DNA of 64,000 bases from Effusibacillus pohliae DSM 22757 (GTDB lineage Bacteria > Bacillota > Bacilli > Tumebacillales > Effusibacillaceae). The stretch is taken from assembly GCF_000376225.1 (NCBI RefSeq), contig NZ_AQXL01000127.1:1-64000 (forward strand), read 5' to 3'. Below the pieces are notes generated by a model that saw only the letters and a list, made by a program, of their open reading frames with translations, searched no databases and was not told the DNA's origin. Both the position numbers and the translations under genes were made by a program. Shown here piece by piece: positions 29,206 through 37,669 of this stretch (position 1 is its first letter; every line of letters starts with the position of its first letter).

Positions 29206-29718
29206 GTGAACATTTATGTAATCGGATTTATGGGAACAGGCAAAACGACCGTAGGCCAAGCGCTGGCGTCGCGAATCGGCTGGGCGTGGATCGATATGGA
29301 CCAGGAACTGGAAAAAAGGGAAGGGCGTTCAATTGCAGACATGTTTGCGGAAAATGGGGAGGATTATTTTCGCAAACGGGAGTCTGAGCTTCTTGAGGAA
29401 CTTGCCGGCTGCCACCGGCTGCTTGTGACAACTGGCGGCGGCATCGTGCTGCGTCCTGTCAACCGTGAACGGATGCGGCAGACCGGTTGCGTGATTTCGC
29501 TGACGGCCGACAAACAGGCGATCAAAAACCGGGTGTCGCAACAAGCTGGCCGACCGCTTCTGACCGGCGGCGAATTGGACCAGCGAATCGACCGTCTCTT
29601 ACAGGAACGGAACGGTCTGTACAATGATGCGGATATCGTGATCGACACAACAGACCGGGATGTGGCGGAGATTGTCAGGGAGATACTTTGGCACCCGTCG
29701 TTTCCGCGGGTGCTTTAA
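29206..29718 (+). CDS. aroK: Shikimate kinase
   Basis: Shikimate kinase phosphorylates shikimate in the chorismate pathway. It starts with GTG at 29206 behind AAAGAGGTG and has 170 residues. The P-loop GFMGTGKTT lies at 7-15, the shikimate-binding DMDQELE near 31, the GGG motif (TTGGGIVLR) near 77 and the lid arginine region QAGRPLL near 113. It lies 32 bases after the comG operon and may be partly co-transcribed. Confidence 0.95.
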   Translation: MNIYVIGFMGTGKTTVGQALASRIGWAWIDMDQELEKREGRSIADMFAENGEDYFRKRESELLEELAGCHRLLVTTGGGIVLRPVNRERMRQTGCVISLTADKQAIKNRVSQQAGRPLLTGGELDQRIDRLLQERNGLYNDADIVIDTTDRDVAEIVREILWHPSFPRVL

Positions 29719-29810
29719 GCGTCCCCAGGTTTCGGCAGGCAGGGGAAGAAGCCGCGCCTTCCTGCAGGAATCACACGGCGTTTGTGCTTGGAAGCGTGTT
29801 TTTCCGCGCG

Positions 29811-29839
29811 TTGACGGCATTCGACAAACCCGATACACT
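29811..29839 (+). promoter_or_regulatory. Promoter of asnB
   Basis: TTGACG at 29811-29816 and TACACT at 29834-29839 are spaced by 17 bases, 38 bases before the asnB start. Confidence 0.72.
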
Positions 29840-29877
29840 AGAACTAGTTTGTACCAACAGAAAGCGAGGCTTTTTAC

Positions 29878-31806
29878 ATGTGCGGAATTTGTGGCATGGT
29901 GACCAAAGACGGTCGGCCTGTGGATCCAACGGTCCTGGAACGGATGACCGATCTGATCGTGCATCGAGGACCGGACGATACGGGCGTTCATATTGACAAA
30001 CACGTAGGACTCGGGTTCCGCCGGTTGTCAATCATCGACCTGGAGGGTGGTCATCAACCACTGTCGAATGAGGACGGTTCGGTCTGGATCGTATTTAACG
30101 GCGAGATTTACAACTACAAGGAAATCCGCCGTTGGTTGATCGACCGCGGGCATAAGTTTGCAACGGAATCAGACACGGAAGTAATCGTCCATCTCTATGA
30201 GGAAAAAGGGCCCGATTGCGTGAAAGATCTGCGGGGCATGTTCGGGTTTGCGATATGGGACGCGCGGGAAAATCGGCTGCTGGTCGCCCGCGATCATTTC
30301 GGCATCAAACCGGTGTATTATACGGAGACGGAAGACACGATCACTTTCGCTTCCGAGATCAAGAGTCTGCTTGCGGTGCCGGGCGTGCAGCGGGAAGTCA
30401 ATCTGGAATCGTTCTGGAACTATCTGACGTTTCAGTATGCGCCCGATCCGCTGACGATGTTCAAGGGAATCTATAAGCTGCCGGCCGCCCACTATATGAT
30501 CATCAAAGACGGGAAGCTGTCGCTCAACCGCTACTGGGAAGTGAAGTTTGAGGAAGGGGAGCGGCCGCTTGCCTACTACGTCGAGGGGACGCGGGAGATC
30601 CTCCGCAACTCGGTGAAAGCGCACATGAATTCCGACGTGCCGCGCGGCGCCTTTTTGTCGAGCGGTGTCGACTCCAGCACCATTGTGGCGTTGTTAAAAG
30701 AACTGGAGCAGGTCAAAACGTTTACGGTCGGGTTCCAAGGGGCGGGCGGACAAAGCGAGATCGAGTATGCGCGCGAGACAGCCCGGATTCTTGGAACAGA
30801 ACACCGCGATACGGTGATCAGCGCAAAAGAATATCTCGATGTGCTGCCAAAGCTGATGCATTACCAGGATGAACCTGTCGCCGACCCGGCGGCGATCGCG
30901 TTGTATTTTGTAGCGGAATTGGCGTCGCAATATATCACGGTGGTGCTCTCCGGCGAGGGAGCGGATGAAGTGTTCGGCGGCTATACGATTTACCGGGAGC
31001 CGCTGTCGCTTCGCATGTTTGAATACCTGCCGCCGTCCATGCGTCGCTCGCTGGGGGAATTTGCCAAACGCTGGCCGGAGGGAATCAAAGGGCGCTCGTT
31101 CCTGATGCGCGGCTCGAAATCGGTTGAGGAACGGTTTGTCGGCAACGCGTTTATTTTTGACGAGGAACAGAAAGAACAGTTTGTGCGGTTTGACCCGGAC
31201 CAACTGGGGCTGCGGCGGCCGATGGACATCACACGCGTCTACTACGACCGGGCCAAACATTACGACGATGTGACGAAGATGCAATTTGTCGATTTTCACA
31301 CCTGGTTGACCGGCGACATCCTGATGAAAGCGGACAAGATGACGATGGCGAATTCGCTGGAGTTGCGGGTTCCTTTTCTGGACAAGGAAGTATTCGAATT
31401 CGCTTCAAAGATTCCGATGAAGTATCGGATGATGAACGGCACCACCAAGTATGTGCTGCGGGAAGCGGTGAAGGACATTCTGCCGCGGGAAGTGGCGGAG
31501 CGTCCGAAGCTCGGATTCCCGGTTCCGACCCGCAAATGGCTGAAAAATGAGTTCTACGGCTGGGCTCGCGACGTGATTGACGCAAGCCCGGTGGATCACT
31601 TGATCAACAAGCGATTCGTGTTGCAATTGCTTGACGACCATAAAAACAACGTGCGGGACAACTCCCGCAAAGTGTGGACCGTTTTGATTTTTATGCTGTG
31701 GCACCAGGTATATGTGGAACAGTCGGTGCGGATCAACAGCGAAGTCAGCCCGAATGTGCAGCTGCGCCGGTCGAGAGGCAAGCAACTGGTCGGAGCCACC
31801 GATTGA
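29878..31806 (+). CDS. asnB: Asparagine synthase, glutamine-hydrolysing
   Basis: AsnB makes asparagine from aspartate, glutamine and ATP. The 642-residue product starts MCGICGMV, so Cys2 is the N-terminal nucleophile of a class II amidotransferase domain. The synthetase domain carries the ATP pyrophosphatase loop AFLSSGVDSSTI near 258 and the GEGADEVFGGY motif near 360. Length fits the AsnB/AsnO class of Bacilli; an AsnB-like enzyme acting on other substrates such as cell-wall diaminopimelate is possible. It has its own promoter and terminator and marks the left backbone border of the accessory island. Confidence 0.93.
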   Translation: MCGICGMVTKDGRPVDPTVLERMTDLIVHRGPDDTGVHIDKHVGLGFRRLSIIDLEGGHQPLSNEDGSVWIVFNGEIYNYKEIRRWLIDRGHKFATESDTEVIVHLYEEKGPDCVKDLRGMFGFAIWDARENRLLVARDHFGIKPVYYTETEDTITFASEIKSLLAVPGVQREVNLESFWNYLTFQYAPDPLTMFKGIYKLPAAHYMIIKDGKLSLNRYWEVKFEEGERPLAYYVEGTREILRNSVKAHMNSDVPRGAFLSSGVDSSTIVALLKELEQVKTFTVGFQGAGGQSEIEYARETARILGTEHRDTVISAKEYLDVLPKLMHYQDEPVADPAAIALYFVAELASQYITVVLSGEGADEVFGGYTIYREPLSLRMFEYLPPSMRRSLGEFAKRWPEGIKGRSFLMRGSKSVEERFVGNAFIFDEEQKEQFVRFDPDQLGLRRPMDITRVYYDRAKHYDDVTKMQFVDFHTWLTGDILMKADKMTMANSLELRVPFLDKEVFEFASKIPMKYRMMNGTTKYVLREAVKDILPREVAERPKLGFPVPTRKWLKNEFYGWARDVIDASPVDHLINKRFVLQLLDDHKNNVRDNSRKVWTVLIFMLWHQVYVEQSVRINSEVSPNVQLRRSRGKQLVGATD

Positions 31807-31810
31807 AACA

Positions 31811-31840
31811 TAAAGCTCAGCCAATGTCGGCTGAGCTTTA
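31811..31840 (+). terminator. Terminator after asnB
   Basis: TAAAGCTCAGCC pairs with GGCTGAGCTTTA across a 6-base loop; TTCTT follows. Confidence 0.85.
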
Positions 31841-32023
31841 TTCTTGAAATCAGGTGACGGTTGACGGAAAGCGCCTTCTGATGTGCAATCACTGCTCTTT
31901 GTTAATCTGGCTGATCTCTCATTTTTCAAACGGAACCCATGGCAGCAGGTCCTTTCGGCAAACGATCACAATCCGGTATGTTTTGTGGTTGATTTCGACA
32001 ATGTTTTTAAACAGAATAACAAT

Positions 32024-32131
32024 TTATATAATTGTTTTTGTGGAAGTAGCGGTGGATTTCATGCGAATTACGACAGCCAAACAGAATATCGAAATGAGAA
32101 TCACAATCGACGCTATCAGATCCATTCCCAT
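32024..32131 (-). CDS. Small membrane peptide, 35 residues (hypothetical)
   Basis: On the minus strand the ATG at 32131-32129 opens a 35-residue frame. It has one hydrophobic helix (LIASIVILISIFCLAVVI) and a short basic, Thr-rich tail (RMKSTATSTKTII). GGAAAG lies just upstream as a possible ribosome site. The shape is that of small membrane peptides or type I toxin-like peptides, but I recognise no family. The surrounding 31,841-32,205 stretch has no other convincing gene. Confidence 0.3.
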   Translation of the reverse strand: MGMDLIASIVILISIFCLAVVIRMKSTATSTKTII

Positions 32132-32205
32132 CACACTTTCCAATTGTATTATAAATTTCCCCCGAAATTTTCGCAAAAAGCGGGGGATGATAAAATGTTC
32201 GGGAT

Positions 32206-32784
32206 CTAAAAGTCGCTTCCGGAAACAAGCTGTGTGGTAGTATTCGAGAGTCTAAGAATGTCGTAAGGAGCAAAAATCGCGGTGCTATCCGGTCTATAAC
32301 CCAGGAACGCAACACCAGATCCATAGTAATATGATTGCCAAACAATTTTAGAACAATAGGTGGGGTCCATCCCTTGCAGCTTGGTAGCTAACCCATAATT
32401 CGCATAAGGATATTGAGAAACGTAGGAGGCTGCCCAACGCCCGATATACAATGCAGTAGAGGTCGTGTTATTTCGCACTCTTTTTGTATTTGGGTACCTT
32501 GCAAACCATTGATCTAGTGTCAATTCTTCTGGATGATAGCCATATCCTGCGATATGGGCAACTTTAAAATTTGAGGTTACTATGCCAGAATGTCCGGTTA
32601 ATCCAGCGCTTGAAGTGCTGTTTGTCACCAACATTTCCCCTATCACTACAGGGGAGCCGTTAGGATAATATGCCGCTGTACCACCACTGCCTGGATCCAG
32701 AGTTTTTGTTGATCCTTCGGCTGCAAAACTGACCGAAATGTTTAGCAAAAGGACCATGGCGACAAACAATGGCATACTTTTCAC
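32206..32784 (-). CDS. Secreted YiiX/NlpC-P60-like cysteine hydrolase
   Basis: The 192-residue product has a signal peptide (hydrophobic core FVAMVLLLNISVSFA, cleavage near residue 22). The mature part has a His in LTGHSGIV near residue 66 and a Cys in YCSKIVWQSYYYGSG near residue 143. This His-first, Cys-later order is the circularly permuted papain-like fold of YiiX-type hydrolases, which act on cell-wall peptides or lipids. Base composition is lower in GC than the backbone. It stands alone between asnB and IS debris, so the role is unknown. Confidence 0.7.
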   Translation of the reverse strand: MKSMPLFVAMVLLLNISVSFAAEGSTKTLDPGSGGTAAYYPNGSPVVIGEMLVTNSTSSAGLTGHSGIVTSNFKVAHIAGYGYHPEELTLDQWFARYPNTKRVRNNTTSTALYIGRWAASYVSQYPYANYGLATKLQGMDPTYCSKIVWQSYYYGSGVAFLGYRPDSTAIFAPYDILRLSNTTTQLVSGSDF

Positions 32785-32819
32785 ATCTTCATGTTATCCC
32801 ACAACTATGAAAGTGTCTA

Positions 32820-32852
32820 TAAATAAAAATTTAGGTTGAACCTGAATTTTTA
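32820..32852. repeat. AT-rich inverted repeat / hairpin
   Basis: AATAAAAATTTAGGTT and ACCTGAATTTTTATT form a long near-perfect stem with two G-U type mismatches. It lies between the left IS remnant and the secreted hydrolase. It could be a bidirectional terminator or an old element end. Confidence 0.6.
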
Positions 32853-32889
32853 TTCAAGTATACGATCGGTATTGGTTAGTATCTATGCT

Positions 32890-33412
32890 TTGAAAGTGTC
32901 GAATTTTGCCGCTGACGGGCACGTACAGGCATAGTCTTTTCAAATTTTGGACGATCGCTGTCAGCAACGCCTGCTCCTGCATGCAGTCCAGTCCGCGACT
33001 CCGTGCGCGATCCAGACCATGCGCGACTTTGCCTTCAGCAAACACATGCTCGCATTTCGTCCGCAACTTTTGCAGATGACGGTAGGAACCCCGGAGTTGA
33101 ATTTGCTTGGCTTTGTTTCGAATCTGGACTCCCTGAATTTTGGCCAGCCGCTTGCGTTTTTTCTCCAGATCGTTCGTTTGACGTTTCCAGGTCGGGATCT
33201 CTTCCAGTGTTCAGCGTCTTAAAAACGCCGTGTTTTCGCCACAATTTCCGGGTCTTGACCAGAGTGGTCCGATCCGGCAAAGTCGGCCGCGATGGATGGG
33301 GTCGCAGGACGGATTCGAAATCCTGTCCCAAGAACCACAAATAGCCTGCATGCATGGGCAGCAGCTGATACAATTCCCGTTCGGAGTGGTTGAACAGGTA
33401 GGAAAGCCAACA
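32890..33412 (-). mobile_element. Left remnant of an IS1182-type transposase gene
   Basis: Minus-strand frames contain the transposase C-terminus (CEHVFAEGKVAHGLDRARSRG, then LTAIVQNLKRLC) and part of the N-terminus (MYQLLPMHAGYLWFLGQDFE, TRKLWRKHGVFKTL). The segment joining them is missing. The sequence at 32,931-33,260 is close to that at 46,512-47,190, but about 340 bases of the central region are deleted at about 33,212. Several frameshifts are present, so the copy is dead. It marks the left edge of the accessory gene cluster. Confidence 0.8.
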
Positions 33413-33763
33413 TCAATCGACATCCTGACTGGCAAATACAAGCCGCAGATTCATTTTGATTCCGGCTTTGGTTTCCCGGAAGGTGGCCCATTTGTATTTC
33501 TGCAAGCAGAGACTGATGGTTGTGGAGTCCACGTTTTTGAGGCTGTGCCGCAGGCCGAAGGGTTTCGACCAAATATGCACTAACGCTGCCAGATCATAGA
33601 AAATACCAGCCAACCATGCAGGATCCACTTGCCTATGTTTGCGGGAGAGTGGGGCGTCGCTGATCGACTCCAATCCCAAAGCCTGTTGAAACTCTTCTTG
33701 CACCAGGTCATCGGTGATCGCTTGAATCCCTTTCCGTTTTTGTAGCGCCGCATAAAGAAACAA
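33413..33763 (-). mobile_element. Remnant of an IS4-family transposase
   Basis: The minus-strand frame from 33763 encodes 116 residues that match the N-terminal half of IS4-type transposases: LGLESISDAPLSRKHRQVD, then the first catalytic aspartate in NVDSTTISLCL, then KWATFRETKAGIKMNLRLVF. The frame runs into the IS1182-type remnant at about 33,412, so the catalytic C-terminus was cut off by that insertion or by recombination. Confidence 0.75.
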
Positions 33764-34193
33764 CAGGATGTAGGGTATTGGTTATCAATTTCTTCACGTA
33801 CTTGTCCTGCTTATCTATATCAAATTTTTTTCTTGAAGTTTGACTTGATTGATAGGTTTTATACATTTGATTTTGAAGTTGACAAACACTTCTGAATGAG
33901 GTAATGTTAGTCATAGTAGCAGACAGGAAACGAATTCCATCAGATCAACGATGCTCAAATAAAATAGGCAACCTTCTTCGTTATGAAACCTCTGTTGGAA
34001 TTCAATCAAAGACATCGGCTCTGCTTTAGCTATCTTCTTGATACCAGAACATATGTTTGTTTAAATTCAATATACAACACGTAAGTTCGTATTTGGAAGA
34101 GGATCCTGAGTAGAGGGCATAACCACATCATTTGCTCTTTATTAATGAGACGGTCGAGATATCACGTATTTTACAAAAAGGAGTGTGAAGATT
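33764..34193 (+). other. AT-rich gene-free stretch upstream of the biosynthetic cluster
   Basis: No convincing gene is present in these 430 bases. A promoter candidate lies inside (33879-33907), and the strong ribosome site AAAAAGGAG ends the stretch. It probably carries the leader of the cluster. Confidence 0.6.
33879..33907 (+). promoter_or_regulatory. Candidate promoter of the island cluster
   Basis: A perfect TTGACA at 33879-33884 and TAATGT at 33902-33907 are spaced by 17 bases. This is the best housekeeping-type promoter upstream of the FGE-like gene, though it would leave a leader of nearly 290 bases. Confidence 0.45.
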
Positions 34194-35208
34194 GTGTGGA
34201 ATCTGATTTCACTTGTTCCATTTAAAGGTCGGTTGAATGAATTAAGTGATCGTGCAGCCATGGGGTTACCTGAACACTATATTTCATGTCGAATTGAAGG
34301 TGTTCAGGAAGTTTTTTCTGTACTAAGAGAAAAAGATATACGAGAATTAGTAGAGATTGTTGAGGGAAAGGATTTTTCTTTGGAAATCCGTTATACTGCC
34401 GGATTAATCCTTGGTTTATTAGGTGATCCAAGAATAGATGTTTTAAATCCTACCATGATCACTATTCCCGGTTCCAAAGCAAAAATTGGATTGGAACCCG
34501 AGAGGGTCAATGAGATTACCCAGCAATATGAGGAGAATGGTATTATAGCTGAATGGATTGAAAAGGAAACTCCTGCCTTTGAAGTGGAAATTTCAACATT
34601 CAAAATAGCCAAATATCCTGTAACGAACTTCGAGTATCTTGCATTTTTGCGTGATAATCCGGACAACGAAATACCTAGCTTTTGGAAATTTGGACGCTAC
34701 CCCTTTGAATTTTCTAAATCATCCGGTGTATACGATTTCAGCGAAAACAGCTGATGCGTATATAAGATGGCTTTCTCGACGAACCGGTCGGAAATTCCGG
34801 TTGCCGTCAGAATACGAATGGGAATACGCGGCGGCCGGGCCGGAGCGATTGGAGTTCCCGTGGGGGAATGAATTTTTGGATGATCATGCAAATACTGTAG
34901 AGAGTGGATTACTTATTAGTACCCCTGTTGGTATTTTTCCGAAAGGATACTCTCGCTTTGGGGTGGCAGATATGGCTGGGAATGTAGAAGAATATGTAGC
35001 GGACAACTATGGCCCATATCCTGGTGGAAAAACCGTTGAAGATGATTTATCTCATTCACAAGGGGCCTATCGTGTTGCGAGAGGTGGTAGTTTTACTCGG
35101 CTTAGAGATTTGGCACGCTGTAAGCGAAGACACGGAAGATTTCCGCGCGATATCTATGCCGTGGGATTTCGATTGGCGGAGGATGTACATGAGGGAGAAA
35201 ACAATTAA
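34194..35208 (+). pseudogene. FGE/SUMF1-domain protein (ToxD-like), frameshifted
   Basis: Two overlapping frames join into one protein of about 338 residues. The first part (GTG 34194, behind AAAAAGGAG) has a helical N-terminus and then MITIPGSKAKIGLE and STFKIAKYPVTNFEYLAFL, the entry of a formylglycine-generating-enzyme fold. The second part holds RLPSEYEWEYAAAG, MAGNVEEYVADNYGPYPGG, RVARGGSF and the closing GFRLAEDV. The shift lies near 34,715, in TCTAAATCAT: with one A fewer the frames fuse as FEFSNHPVYTISAKTADAY. Only one of the two FGE active-site cysteines seems kept (ARCKRR). It may be a recent mutation or a sequencing error. FGE-like ToxD is part of toxoflavin operons. Confidence 0.75.
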
Positions 35209-36388
35209 ACACATTTTGTTGGTAGGAAGTTTTCCGAATGCTCAAAGAAAATACTCTTTACATTATCGGACCACACTCGTTTCCTGTGTTGAGGAACTAA
35301 AATTCGGGATCGAAGGAATTAAATTATCTGACCAAGTATTGATTCACGATTTATCGAAATTATCAGAGTTAATAAATAAAGTAGAAGCCTTACATCAAGT
35401 GGATCCTTTTGACGGAGTCCTCTCATTTTCAGATCAGGGTCTTATCCCGGCGGCTACGATAGCAGATTACCTGAACATTCCTGGGATTGAACTGAAGTCG
35501 GTACAAAAAACTTGCAATAAGTACATTATGAGGCGGTCTTTGGACGCGAATCCTCGTATTAACGTACCGTATTCTCTTTGTAAGAATCCACAGGAGGTAA
35601 GAGAGTTTTTTGAGCAGGTAAATTCTTCGATTGTATTAAAACCATTAATCGGTTTTGGTAGTAGGGGGGTTATATTAGTAAATTCTCCTGATGAAATTGA
35701 TAATGCATTTCAATACAGTATTAGTGAAAGTGAAGCAAGAATATTGGCTGAAAAATATATAAATGGAATTGAATTTAGTGTTGAGTCTTTCACATACAAA
35801 GGTGATCATGAGATACTGGCGGTTACAGACAAGTCCAATACAGGGCCACCACACTTTGTAGGAACCTTTCACTCTTTACCTAGTGTTACACCTATAGAAC
35901 TTCAGGAAAAGATACAAGAAGCGGTGAAAGATTTTCTGAATTGTGTCGGGCTAACTTTTGGGCCTGCCCATACTGAAGTAACGGTGACAGAAGACGGAGT
36001 CAAAATTATAGAGTCACAGATTCGGCCGGGCGGTCGTATTTATCACATGCTTGAGGGGGCGCTAGGGATCGATATTTTTGAGATGACAGTAAAAAAACTG
36101 TTTGATGAAAATTATGTACCTAAAGATGGAAAAGGAGGGGCGGCCATCTATTTCATTCAGTCAGAACCCGGAACCGTTAAGGAAATTTTGGGAGTCGAGG
36201 AAGTCCATAGAGATAGGTCTGTATTTGATTTTTCCATTCGATGCAAAGTAGGGGATAAAGTCGAAGTATGGAAGAATTCGTCCCATCGATTGGGACATGT
36301 GATATGTACCGGCGCTACAACTGAAGAAGCAATCGAAGCAGCGAAAAAGTTGGGTAGCAAAATTAAAATTATTACGAGTAGATCCTAA
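35189..36388 (+). CDS. ATP-grasp ligase 1 (amino-acid/peptide ligase type)
   Basis: The ATG at 35189 follows GGCGGAGGATGTAC; the start overlaps the end of the FGE-like gene by 20 bases. The 399-residue protein has an ATP-grasp core: a pre-ATP-grasp domain, the ATP-binding SSIVLKPLIGFGSRGV near 152, AEKYINGIEFSVE near 195, and the metal-site segment VKIIESQIRPGGRIYHMLEG near 280. A C-terminal domain follows. This is the family that includes BacD-type L-amino acid ligases and the CPSase-like ligases, which form amide bonds through acyl phosphates. Substrates are unknown. It is one of three related ligases in the cluster. Confidence 0.88.
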   Translation: MREKTIKHILLVGSFPNAQRKYSLHYRTTLVSCVEELKFGIEGIKLSDQVLIHDLSKLSELINKVEALHQVDPFDGVLSFSDQGLIPAATIADYLNIPGIELKSVQKTCNKYIMRRSLDANPRINVPYSLCKNPQEVREFFEQVNSSIVLKPLIGFGSRGVILVNSPDEIDNAFQYSISESEARILAEKYINGIEFSVESFTYKGDHEILAVTDKSNTGPPHFVGTFHSLPSVTPIELQEKIQEAVKDFLNCVGLTFGPAHTEVTVTEDGVKIIESQIRPGGRIYHMLEGALGIDIFEMTVKKLFDENYVPKDGKGGAAIYFIQSEPGTVKEILGVEEVHRDRSVFDFSIRCKVGDKVEVWKNSSHRLGHVICTGATTEEAIEAAKKLGSKIKIITSRS

Positions 36389-36403
36389 GTGAGGGAAAGG
36401 GTA

Positions 36404-37641
36404 GTGGCGCATATTTTGTTCATTGAAAGCAATCCTATTGGTTTTGAAGGAATCAAAAAAGCAAAAAAACATGGACATTCGGTAACTTTTGTTACAACTG
36501 ACTTGAATTACTACTATAAGAGAAATCAGTTACAACCGGTTCAACAAAATATAGATAGAATTATCGAACTTACGTCTTACGATGACATGAATCAGGTTGA
36601 AAAGGACTTACTAAAGAGCTTGGGTAATGAGAAGCCTGACTCGATTATGACATTTAATGAACTTCACGTACATGTGGCTGCTGAATTGGCCGCCCGTTTT
36701 GGGTAAAAGGATTGAAGCATCATGTTGCACAACGTTCGAGAAACAAATGGAAATGCCGGGAAATATTTTATAAACGGGGCATTCCTTTTCCTTTATCCAT
36801 ATGTGTTGAGACTTTGGAAGGTTCATTAGAAGCTGCACACAAAATTGGCTATCCGGTTATTGTGAAGCCGACTGATGGAACGGGGAGTTTGTATGTCCGT
36901 TGTATTCATAATGATGCCGAAATGAAAGAATACTTCAGTGAACTTGAAAGCGTTAAGGAGTATGGACGGTCAATAAGAAGAGAGAAAAGATTTCTGGTTG
37001 AAGAGTTCGTTCAAGGTCTCCTTGTTAGTGCGGAAACCATCACGTTTGACGGAAAAACTCACGTAGTTGGAATTACCGAAAGGGATGTAACTGGATACCC
37101 GTATTTTGTAGAAATAGGATCTTTTTTTCCTTCAGAACATCCGCAAAAGGTGTTAATAGAGCAAACTGCCAAATTAGTCGTGGAAGTTTTGGAGATTGAT
37201 TTTGGAATTTGCCATATTGAGTTGGTTGTGACCGACAATGGCCCTGTAGTAATTGAAGTCAATCCGAGGCTTGCGGGGGGGTTGATTCCAAAGCTGATCG
37301 AATTGTCGATGGGAATAGATATGATTCAAGCAGCGATTAATCTTCATTTGGGGAATCCGATCGATTTAACTCCACGAAAACGGAGTTATGCCTATTCCTA
37401 TCATTACACTCCACCGTGTGAAGGAAAATTAATCGAAGTAAAAGGATGGAAAGAACTGGTTCAATCGCCATTTGTAGAAGATGCTCAATGGTGGAGGGAG
37501 GAAGGAGCCTTACTCCCCAAGTTACGGTCAAATTTTGATCGTCTCGGGTATGTTGTGGTTCAGGATCAGAGTCGGGGCATTAAGGAAAGAATTAGTCAAC
37601 TTAATCAACACATTAAAATAGTAATTGAATGCAATATTTAA
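36404..37641 (+). pseudogene. ATP-grasp ligase 2, frameshifted
   Basis: The first frame (GTG 36404 behind GAGGGAAAGG; another GTG at 36389) gives AHILFIESNPIGFEGIKKAK and ends at TAA 36704-36706 after LAARFG. The second frame continues without loss as VKGLKHHVAQRSRNKWKCRE, then GYPVIVKPTDGTGSLYVRC, FLVEEFVQGLLVSAETITF and PVVIEVNPRLAGGLIPKLIE. The joined product would be about 412 residues with a complete ATP-grasp core. The break lies in TTTTGGGTAAAA; one extra G would restore the frame. An internal start at TTG 36712 cannot rebuild the N-terminal domain. Real inactivation and sequencing error are both possible. Confidence 0.8.
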
Positions 37642-37669
37642 AAATAATTAATATTATGGGGGTTTTATT

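Noticed and set aside
31854-32240. 128-residue plus-strand frame after asnB
   Set aside because: Its sequence shows no domain, it opens right behind a terminator without a promoter, and it overlaps better minus-strand candidates.
33708-33914. 68-residue minus-strand frame upstream of the island cluster
   Set aside because: It has no domain, ribosome site or conserved look, and it overlaps the IS4 remnant; probably chance in AT-rich DNA.
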